DNA from: Bryobacteraceae bacterium | GTDB taxonomy: Bacteria > Acidobacteriota > Terriglobia > Bryobacterales > Bryobacteraceae | NCBI GenBank assembly: GCA_025929455.1 | Contig: JAICMB010000263.1 | Coordinates: 1-5,475 of the forward strand | DNA: 5,475 nt | Reading direction: 5' to 3' | Shown here: in pieces, positions 1 to 5,475 of the stretch | Position numbering within the stretch: the stretch's first letter is position 1 | Layout: each line of letters begins with the position of its first letter | Notes under the pieces: generated by a model | Seen by the model: only the letters and a program-made list of their open reading frames with translations | Told to the model about the DNA's origin: nothing | The model's database searches: none | Made by a program: the position numbers and the translations under genes

Positions 1-1
1 A

Positions 2-847
2 GCACTAAGCGGAGCAGCTGCGGGCACGACAACGGCCGATTCTTCTGGTGTTTATTCGTTCGCGGGGCTGCTGAACGGAAACTACACGGTAACGCCAGCG
101 AAGCCGGGCTGGACATTTACTCCCATTAGTCGAGCGGTAACCGTGAGCGGCGCGAATGTGGGTGGTGTCGATTTCACCGCACAACAGGCTGCGGCAATTT
201 CCACGGATGTGAAGGTCTCGACCGATCGTCCCACAAAGAGCACAACTGTAGTCAGTCCGGTATTTCAAACGGCGTCGCCGAATGAACTGCTGCTCGCGTT
301 TGTCGCAGGGGACAAACTGACGTCGTCGGCCACTACGGTCAAAAGCGTGGCCGGTGGAGGTCTGACATGGGCCTTAGTAAAAAGGACAAATACACAGAAA
401 GGAACGGCTGAAATCTGGCGCGCATTCGCGCCGAGCATACTGACCAACATATCCGTGACGGCCACACTGTCGCAAAGCGTCGTTTCGTCGATCACAGTGG
501 TCAGCTTTGCCGGCGTGAGCACGGTTGGGACAAACGGATCCGGAGCCATTGGCGCCGTGGCGAGCGGTAATGCGGCCAGCGGGGCGCCAAGCGCATCGCT
601 TACGACTACCGTCAACAATTCTTGGGTGTTCGGCGTTGGCAACGATTATGATCAAGCGGTAGCGCGCACGCCGGCGGCGGGACAGACACTGGTCCACCAA
701 TACCTGACACCCGCGGGAGACACCTACTGGGTTCAGATGCAGGGCGCGCCGACACCGGTCGCGGGAACGGTTGTGAAAATTAACGATACTGCTCCAACCA
801 ACGACCGCTGGAACCTGAGCATTTGTGAGATTCTGCCGGCGCAGTAA
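2..847 (+). CDS. Secreted/surface protein, C-terminal part (5' truncated by window edge)
   Basis: The frame is open from the first bases to a TAA at 845-847, giving 281 visible residues with no start in view; a GTG at 143 is internal to a domain, so I do not take it as the start. Visible residues 1 to about 65 look like a carboxypeptidase-regulatory-like beta-sandwich (TADSSGVYSFAGLLNGNYTV, then GWTFTP and the closing VDFTAQ). Residues from about 70 to the end form a Thr/Ser/Val/Ala-rich beta domain with ASPNELLLAFVAGD, GTAEIWRAFAP, NNSWVFGVGNDYD and GDTYWVQMQ. I recall this domain recurring in large secreted acidobacterial proteins, with no known function. There is no membrane anchor or sorting signal at the C-terminus, so it is probably released or part of a bigger extracellular protein. 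No catalytic residues can be assigned. Coding status is secure; function is unknown. Confidence 0.9.
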   Translation, partial: ALSGAAAGTTTADSSGVYSFAGLLNGNYTVTPAKPGWTFTPISRAVTVSGANVGGVDFTAQQAAAISTDVKVSTDRPTKSTTVVSPVFQTASPNELLLAFVAGDKLTSSATTVKSVAGGGLTWALVKRTNTQKGTAEIWRAFAPSILTNISVTATLSQSVVSSITVVSFAGVSTVGTNGSGAIGAVASGNAASGAPSASLTTTVNNSWVFGVGNDYDQAVARTPAAGQTLVHQYLTPAGDTYWVQMQGAPTPVAGTVVKINDTAPTNDRWNLSICEILPAQ

Positions 848-850
848 GAG

Positions 851-1080
851 AACGCTGATCACATCGGCGGTTGAATGGCGCGGCGAGTTGCTCGGCGACC
901 CGCTCGAGCCCTTGACCATGATCGGAGCACCGGGTCAGCCCGACGTGCAGTTTCCCGCGAACGGGGATCGGGATGAACTAGCTACGGCGATGGGTCAAGG
1001 GGAACTCCTTCGGTGCTTTAGAGATCGCAATGTCCGCAACCATGGATGGCCTGCCATGTTCGTCGCCCCCAGAATCAATG
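851..1080 (-). pseudogene. Faint minus-strand coding trace with an in-frame stop, unidentified
   Basis: Read on the minus strand from about 1080 down to 851, one frame stays open except for a single TAG at 978-980. Its codons mostly end in G or C, as in the real genes here. Before the stop it includes GGDEHGRPSMVADIAISKAP, after it FIPIPVRGKLHVGLTRCSDH and then LERVAEQLAAPFN. There is no start codon with a ribosome binding site, and I do not recognise a family. It may be a decayed fragment, or simply the shadow of decayed DNA on the other strand. The plus-strand frame at 825-1097 covers the same bases and looks no better. Confidence 0.2.
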
Positions 1081-1118
1081 AGCGTTCGAGTTCTTGATCA
1101 TCACCATTAGTTCGAATT

Positions 1119-1271
1119 GTGGTTCGCGCAGAGGCTTCCGCAGCTGTCTTCCAATCAGATACTTGAACGCCCACACCTGCCGCGATCTGGAGGATGCCCG
1201 GTATCGCAACACGCAACGCATCGTATTCCGCGCTTGGCTATCGCTCGCAGGGGGAGTTTGAGGCCAGTTTG
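1119..1271 (+). pseudogene. Relic of an IS3-family transposase (OrfB, C-terminal end)
   Basis: In the third plus frame, VVRAEASAAVF (1119-1151) is followed after a TGA at 1164-1166 by SYSALGYRSQGEFE (1221-1262). IS3-family OrfB integrases typically end with a stretch like TRAEARRAVFEYIE, then FYN-x-R-x-HSALGYRSP-x-EFE. The match to SALGYRS plus EFE is the convincing part. The stop, apparent extra bases between the two blocks, and the His-to-Tyr change mark it as dead. A weaker resemblance to the upstream SRKGN block (GTC AAG GGG AAC at 994-1005) suggests the relic may once have reached further left, but spacing there is off. No terminal inverted repeats were seen. It is either an eroded insertion or a fragment carried in by rearrangement. 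Confidence 0.45.
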
Positions 1272-1275
1272 CAGG

Positions 1276-1744
1276 TTGGGTCTGGTTTTGTAATTGCACG
1301 GGCCGCGGCACGGTTGAGTCGTTCAGGCGTGACGAAATCTACCGTTCCGTTACGTTTAACCGAAGCCAACAAAACCGTAGTCGACTCATTGTCTTGATCA
1401 GTTTCCGGCTTTACCAGCCGGGATCAAGTATGCAAGGCAGGACAGGCGGAACTCGAACTAAAATGATCACGTGGCGACTGCCGTTACTCCGTGTCTCAGG
1501 AGGTTCAACTCCCACTTCGAACGAGTTTCCCGAGCCCCATGCCCGGCTTTAATGCCATCGAGGCTATTTGGATTGGATTAGATATGATGCTGCCGGGCAA
1601 GGTAGAGGCAATTGTGGGTTCGTCTTTTTCAGCTTGTTTTCGGTCTAGCGCCGCCGGCGCACGTGTGTTGCGCGTACCGGCGAACTGCGCCAACATCGCG
1701 CCGGTCTACTGGGTCTGCGCGTTCCAGCCGCGAACGACCTTTTG
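1276..1744. other. Region without a convincing gene upstream of the transferase
   Basis: This stretch carries the inverted repeat at 1393-1428 and otherwise little. A plus-strand frame from GTG 1491 to TGA 1743-1745 (84 residues) ends one base into the transferase ATG, a TGATG arrangement often seen in translationally coupled genes. However, it has no ribosome binding site before the GTG, no recognisable domain, and Cys/Ser/Phe-rich content unlike the neighbours, so I do not call it a gene. An AGGAGG at 1498-1503 has no start codon at a usable distance. A TATGAT at 1583-1588 resembles a -10 box but lacks a good -35 element. The transferase promoter probably lies in or near this stretch but cannot be placed. 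Confidence 0.4.
1393..1428. repeat. Bulged perfect inverted repeat (stem-loop)
   Basis: The outer arms CTTGATC (1393-1399) and GATCAAG (1422-1428) pair perfectly over 7 bp. The inner arms CCGGCT (1405-1410) and AGCCGG (1416-1421) pair over 6 bp around the loop TTACC. The only unpaired bases are AGTTT (1400-1404) on the left side. No T-run follows, so it is not a standard intrinsic terminator. It could be a transcript hairpin, a protein-binding palindrome, or part of the end of a lost mobile element. Confidence 0.55.
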
Positions 1745-2533
1745 ATGCTGCTGCGTACTGATACCAAACCGGCGGAACCGGCCGACGGTGATGTGCATTT
1801 GTGGGCGGTGTCCGCCGGCGTTGACGGCCAAGCGTTGACCGCGCTTAAGAACGTGTTGTCTGCCACCGAAATCGCAGCTGCGTCCCGCTATCGCTTTGAA
1901 GAGCTGCAACGAGCCTACGTGCTCCGTCACGGCTGCTTGCGCTGGCTGATCGGCGCGTACTTGGATATTGCGGCGCGTGACGTCTTGATCGGCATTGGCG
2001 AGTTCGGGAAGCCGTTCCTGTCCGATCCCAAAACCGATCTGCGGTTCAACATGTCGCATTCCGGGCCGCTCAATCTGTTTGCGTTTGCAAACGCCTTGGA
2101 AGTCGGCGTCGATATAGAGCAGATCCGGGGGCTCAGCGACGCTCGAGCCATCGCCGAACGGTTCTTTTCGGCCGAAGAGCAGTCGGACTTCCGCAGCATC
2201 GATGATGCGTCGATCCTACCCGCTTTCTACGAGGTCTGGACGCGCAAGGAAGCCTACGTCAAAGCCGTCGGGAGTGGATTGTCAGTCGCGCCGGCTTCGT
2301 TTTGCGTCACCGTTCGGGCAAATCAACCGGCAGCACTCGTCCATATCTCGGGAGATCGCGAAGCCGCCGAAAAATGGCAGATCCACACTTTTGCGCCGAC
2401 CGATGGCTTCGTTTGTTCGCTGGCCTATTCGTCGACACGACGGAACGTGAAATTTTTCGGGGTGATGAAGCCTGAGCAGTTGATTGCGGCCGCCGAAGCG
2501 CGCGACTTTCCACGCTTTTTAGACGCGGGATGA
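1745..2533 (+). CDS. 4'-phosphopantetheinyl transferase, Sfp type
   Basis: It transfers the 4'-phosphopantetheine arm of coenzyme A to a conserved serine of acyl- or peptidyl-carrier proteins in the cytoplasm, switching them from apo to holo form. The 262-residue length fits the Sfp class, whose members have two pseudo-repeated halves. Visible motifs in order are GKPFL (88-92), FNMSHSGPL (101-109), VGVDIEQI (120-127), RFFSAEEQ (139-146) and WTRKEAYVKAVGSGL (165-179). By analogy with Sfp, D123, E125 and E169 should bind magnesium, with K168 and K173 in the catalytic motif. All key residues are present. I chose the ATG at 1745; the TTG at 1742 is the only in-frame start upstream before the TAG at 1646. 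No clear Shine-Dalgarno precedes either. No carrier-protein, polyketide or peptide synthetase gene is in view, so its substrate is unknown; the gene stands alone. Confidence 0.95.
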   Translation: MLLRTDTKPAEPADGDVHLWAVSAGVDGQALTALKNVLSATEIAAASRYRFEELQRAYVLRHGCLRWLIGAYLDIAARDVLIGIGEFGKPFLSDPKTDLRFNMSHSGPLNLFAFANALEVGVDIEQIRGLSDARAIAERFFSAEEQSDFRSIDDASILPAFYEVWTRKEAYVKAVGSGLSVAPASFCVTVRANQPAALVHISGDREAAEKWQIHTFAPTDGFVCSLAYSSTRRNVKFFGVMKPEQLIAAAEARDFPRFLDAG

Positions 2534-2536
2534 GGC

Positions 2537-2578
2537 GCCGGGCGCGCCGCGCGTGACCGGCTTTATCGCATTATTTTT
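2537..2578 (+). terminator. Possible intrinsic terminator after the transferase gene
   Basis: Three bases after the TGA stop, GCCGG (2537-2541) pairs with CCGGC (2557-2561). The enclosed bases can form a further small GCGC/GCGC stem (2542-2545 with 2549-2552). The outer stem is followed directly by TTT (2562-2564) and then, after ATCGCA, by TTATTTTT (2571-2578). The stem is short and the T-run is interrupted, so termination may be weak. Confidence 0.4.
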
Positions 2579-2602
2579 CCTTGTAGGTCAACAGCTTGAC
2601 CA

Positions 2603-2625
2603 CGGTGCTGCACCGCGGCGGTGCA
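2603..2625. repeat. Hairpin with competing arms upstream of the long secreted gene
   Basis: TGCACCG (2609-2615) and CGGTGCA (2619-2625) form a perfect 7-bp inverted repeat with the loop CGG. A third arm, CGGTGC (2603-2608), can pair instead with the middle arm if the loop is widened (CGGT with ACCG). The structure ends 35 bases before the TTG start and no T-run follows. It could be a leader-RNA hairpin or an operator; neither is shown by the sequence. Confidence 0.4.
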
Positions 2626-2647
2626 ACCGCGATGAGACAACCTAGGC

Positions 2648-2652
2648 AGGAG
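2648..2652 (+). promoter_or_regulatory. Shine-Dalgarno AGGAG that decides the TTG start at 2661
   Basis: AGGAG ends eight bases before TTG 2661, an ideal spacing. The alternative in-frame GTG at 2652 overlaps the AGGAG itself, so it is a poor start, and an in-frame TAG at 2643-2645 blocks anything further upstream. Confidence 0.7.
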
Positions 2653-2660
2653 TGTGTCTG

Positions 2661-5475
2661 TTGCGACCTATCGTTTACTTCTTTGCCGCGGTCATCTGGG
2701 TTCCCGCGATTGCGCAAACGCGGGTGCATTTGGCCACGCAGGCGCGCGGTGCCGACTTTTCGGGAATGGACGTGACCAAGCCCATGGCCATCGGTCCGAC
2801 ACTGCCGGCGATCTGCCAGCTTGGCCAGTTCTATTTCAAAACGTCGGCGCCGGCCGGCTCGAATGTATTCGGCTGCGTTCCTGCCAATACCTGGACCATG
2901 ATCGGAGGGGTGCAACCTGCCAGCGCCAGCGTTCTGGGCGGCGTGCTCGTGCCCGCGAATTCGGGCCTGACTATCCGAACTGACGGTACCCTGGCGGTCA
3001 CATTCGGAACCGCTGCGGGCACCGCCGCCGCCGGCAATGACTCGCGAATAGTAAACGCGCTGCAGCCGATGTCGCTGGTTCCTGCTGCGAACATTACGGG
3101 ACTGGCGCGATCGGCCACCGTAGACACAACCAACGCGGCGAACATCACGTCCGGCATTCTCAACCCCGTACTCTTTCCGGCGAGCATATCGAGCAGCACT
3201 AGCGGTAACGCCGCTACCGCGACGGCGCTTGCCGCCACACCTGCGATGTGCTCAGGCGATCAATTCGCACTGGGCGTAACCGCATCCGGCAACGCGCGGT
3301 GCGCACAGGTATCGTACTCTCAGATCACCGGCGCCCCGTCGCTGTTCAACCAGCATGTCCTTGTAGCGGGCACCTCGCAGGTCCAGCGATTGAATCTGAA
3401 CCTCGTCGCGGGGACAAACGCCGCCATTTCTGTCTCCGACGATGGATCAAGCACTACAACGCTGACCATTTCCGCGCCGTTGGCGCTCGCGAACCCGATG
3501 ACCAGCGCCGGGGATTTCATTTATGGGACTGAGGGCGGCGGCTCGGCCCGTTTGCCGGGCAACACATCCACTACCACCACGGTCATGACCCAGACCGGAA
3601 CGGGCTCTGTGAGCGGCGCCCCGCAGTGGCTCATAACAACGGGCACGGGCAACGCGGTTCTAGCGAACGCGCCGGCCTTGCGCAATCCATCCATTGGCGC
3701 CAGCGCGGTAACCGAAACCTTCAGTGCCGCTGCGGATGGCGCGACCGCGAAGACGCTCGTAAAAATGGACGCGTCCGGCAACGCCGCCGCGCTTTCTGTA
3801 GCCGATACCGACGCGTATGGCGTCGCGCTCGCGAACGCGTCGCCCGGCGCAGCCGTAGAGGTTGCACGCTATGGGCTGGCTCAAATTTTGGCGGACGGCC
3901 CGGCTACCGCCGGCGATATTGCCGTCATCAGCACATCAAATGCCGGATACTTTCACGACGCCGGCACAAGTTCCATCGCCGCGATCCCTAACAGCGCCCG
4001 CGTGCTCGGAATTATTCGCTCCGGAACCGCCGCCGCAGGTCAGACGGCAAGCCTCGAGCTTACTCCATCCCTGGTTGGCGCCGTGTCCAACGCGGTCAAC
4101 GGCACCACTGTGCCGGTTAACGCGGCAGCGGACCAGACTCTTATCACGACAGCACCCGCTACCGGCGGGTGGTCGGCGCTGCCCGCGTGCTCCGATAGCG
4201 CCGGGAATCATCTGAACTACGATCAGTCGACTCACAGATTCCTGTGCGGGAACAGCGGACCGGCAGGCACATTGCCTGCGGGTTCGGGCTTGGTGAAGGT
4301 TGTGTCCGGTTCGAGCGCGGTTGCAACCGCCGACGTGGACTATCAATCCGTGATTACCGCAAACGTAAGGCTGTTCGGCGCGGATCCCACTGGTGTGTCC
4401 GACTCGCTCGCGGCCTTTCAAAACGCCGGCGCCAGCGCCTCCAACATCTTCGTCCCCTGCGGGACGTATGTGTTATCGGGCACATGGCACTGGAAAACGT
4501 CGGGAGGCGGCCTGCTGCAAGGCCAAGGCGGCTCGAATATCACAGGAACGCAACCGGGCGGGCCTTGCGTAACGCTGCGTCTGATGAGTTCGTTACCGTC
4601 GTTCACTATCGCGCCCACACCAAACGGGGCTGTAGAGAGCGGCAACACGGTTACGATCACAACCTCTGCTTCCGCAGCACTCCAAGGAGGCTTTCAGGTA
4701 GGTGCCGCGGTCGCCATCAGCGGGGTCTCAGTGCCTGGCTACAACGGACTCTTCACGATTGTGTCAGTGCCTTCGCCCGCTTCCTGTCCCGTCGCGGGAC
4801 GGGCATGCGTTACGGTGTACAATCCGACTGCCGGGCTGCCCGCGAGCGGGGGAGGGTCGGCGGCGCTCTCGACGAATCTGCCGCAGCCGCAGGCGCCGTT
4901 CGCATCCTGCTCTTCCACTCCTTGCGCGGAAACCAGGGTTTACGCCGCGACCTCCGGAGGCGGGCTCGCCAACGGCACGCACACGATCACGTATACCTAC
5001 TACGATCCGGATCAAATGCACGAGACCGCAAGCGCCAGCCCCGTCGCAATCACGCTGAACTCCGGCGGCTCCGCACAGCAGTTGCAAATTACGTCTCCGG
5101 ACTGGAACGGCCGCGCGCGCATGTGGAAGGTTTACATTGACGGCAACTACCAGGGCAAAGGCGGCAACGGCAGCACCGGCCAGTACTGTACAAATGCGAA
5201 CGGACTGTATACACCGCCGTGCTGGATCGGCGATGGACTGGTGGTCTCAACGATTGCGGGCGCAGGCTCAACCAGTGGGCCAATCACTGCGATATCGGAA
5301 AGCAACAATACCGTCACCGCCGTGGCCACTAACTCCTTCGCCGCCGGGCAGCAGATCGTTATCAGCGGAGTCGGCAATGCGTATTCCGACGAGATTCTGT
5401 TCCGGGCGCAGCTCTCGCCGGTGGCGACCACGCAAAGGCTTACTGATGCCGAATTCGCACGCCTCTACGACGCGA
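2661..5475 (+). CDS. Large exported mosaic protein: tail-fibre-like repeats and pectate-lyase-type beta-helix start (3' truncated)
   Basis: One frame is open for 938 codons to the window edge. Residues 1-18 (MRPIVYFFAAVIWVPAIA) form a signal peptide, with cleavage likely before Q19. Residues 51-78 (Cys52, Cys72, ANTW) resemble a short module of acidobacterial secreted proteins. Residues 116-135 (AGNDSRIVNALQ) and 190-220 (SGNAATATALAATP, Cys197, Cys214) resemble phage tail-fibre repeats, as does GDFIYGTEGGGSARLP around 284-299. Residues 340-470 are an unassigned Ala/Gly-rich beta region. Another Cys pair (510, 529) precedes the start of a Pectate_lyase_3-like beta-helix: NVRLFGADPTGVSDS (568-582), FVPCGTYVLSG (597-607) and LLQGQGG. 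Then come a VAISGV module (about 660-705), a fibronectin-III-like stretch (757-825) and a second VISGV module (about 880-920). It is probably an extracellular adhesin or polysaccharide-binding/degrading protein; catalytic residues would lie past the edge. Activity is inferred only from fold. Confidence 0.85.
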   Translation, partial: MRPIVYFFAAVIWVPAIAQTRVHLATQARGADFSGMDVTKPMAIGPTLPAICQLGQFYFKTSAPAGSNVFGCVPANTWTMIGGVQPASASVLGGVLVPANSGLTIRTDGTLAVTFGTAAGTAAAGNDSRIVNALQPMSLVPAANITGLARSATVDTTNAANITSGILNPVLFPASISSSTSGNAATATALAATPAMCSGDQFALGVTASGNARCAQVSYSQITGAPSLFNQHVLVAGTSQVQRLNLNLVAGTNAAISVSDDGSSTTTLTISAPLALANPMTSAGDFIYGTEGGGSARLPGNTSTTTTVMTQTGTGSVSGAPQWLITTGTGNAVLANAPALRNPSIGASAVTETFSAAADGATAKTLVKMDASGNAAALSVADTDAYGVALANASPGAAVEVARYGLAQILADGPATAGDIAVISTSNAGYFHDAGTSSIAAIPNSARVLGIIRSGTAAAGQTASLELTPSLVGAVSNAVNGTTVPVNAAADQTLITTAPATGGWSALPACSDSAGNHLNYDQSTHRFLCGNSGPAGTLPAGSGLVKVVSGSSAVATADVDYQSVITANVRLFGADPTGVSDSLAAFQNAGASASNIFVPCGTYVLSGTWHWKTSGGGLLQGQGGSNITGTQPGGPCVTLRLMSSLPSFTIAPTPNGAVESGNTVTITTSASAALQGGFQVGAAVAISGVSVPGYNGLFTIVSVPSPASCPVAGRACVTVYNPTAGLPASGGGSAALSTNLPQPQAPFASCSSTPCAETRVYAATSGGGLANGTHTITYTYYDPDQMHETASASPVAITLNSGGSAQQLQITSPDWNGRARMWKVYIDGNYQGKGGNGSTGQYCTNANGLYTPPCWIGDGLVVSTIAGAGSTSGPITAISESNNTVTAVATNSFAAGQQIVISGVGNAYSDEILFRAQLSPVATTQRLTDAEFARLYDA

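Noticed and set aside
374..919. A 181-codon minus-strand frame over the left gene
   Set aside because: It covers the well-supported plus-strand gene, is Arg/Ser-rich and shows no domain.
1485..1520. tRNA T-arm-like sequence (GGTTCAACTCC)
   Set aside because: The stem does not pair over five bases and no D-arm, anticodon arm or acceptor stem can be built around it.
1491..1745. Small gene translationally coupled to the transferase through TGATG
   Set aside because: There is no Shine-Dalgarno before the GTG, no family resemblance and odd composition; the overlap alone is not enough.
914..2907. The 14-base sequence GACCATGATCGGAG occurs at 914-927 and again at 2894-2907
   Set aside because: The similarity does not extend beyond the 14 bases. 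One copy is inside a coding frame, so chance is the simplest explanation.
2831..3238. A 135-codon minus-strand frame, along with other minus-strand frames under the long gene
   Set aside because: They are antisense shadows produced by GC-rich codons of the plus-strand gene. They have no ribosome binding sites or recognisable families.
4786..4803. Hairpin GTCCCG/CGGGAC inside the long gene
   Set aside because: A six-base stem in GC-rich coding sequence is expected by chance and has no terminator T-run.
4244..5140. A 298-codon plus-strand reading frame beginning with ATG
   Set aside because: It lies in another frame inside the long secreted gene and encodes an extremely Arg-rich sequence without domains. 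The secreted-protein frame over the same bases has recognisable motifs.

Overview
The window looks like GC-rich chromosomal DNA from a soil bacterium of the phylum Acidobacteriota, probably close to Solibacter/Bryobacter. This rests on my recognition of protein styles, not on a search. Both secreted proteins are built from modules I associate with these genomes: a carboxypeptidase-regulatory-like repeat joined to a Thr/Ser/Ala-rich C-terminal domain, and a long protein with Cys-pair modules, tail-fibre-like repeats and a pectate-lyase-type start of a beta-helix.

Layout: (1) Positions 2-847 hold the 3' end of a gene for a secreted or surface protein; its start lies left of the window. (2) Positions 848-1744 hold no convincing intact gene. 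Within it are a faint minus-strand coding trace with an in-frame stop (851-1080), a short relic of an IS3-family transposase (about 1119-1271), a strong bulged inverted repeat (1393-1428), and one doubtful small reading frame that ends at the next gene. (3) Positions 1745-2533 encode a complete Sfp-type 4'-phosphopantetheinyl transferase, the best-supported function here. (4) Positions 2534-2660 are a 127-base gap with a terminator-like hairpin plus T-run, a second perfect hairpin and a good Shine-Dalgarno sequence. (5) From a TTG start at 2661 to the right edge, a single frame stays open for 938 codons. It encodes a large exported mosaic protein whose 3' end lies outside the window.

The genes all point the same way but do not form an obvious pathway. 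The transferase activates carrier proteins of polyketide, nonribosomal peptide or fatty-acid systems, and no carrier-protein gene is visible. The two flanking genes encode unrelated extracellular proteins. The decayed stretch with a transposase relic suggests past rearrangement that may have brought these genes together. The most interesting item is the long tail-fibre/beta-helix mosaic protein. I see no CRISPR array, tRNA, rRNA or intact mobile element.
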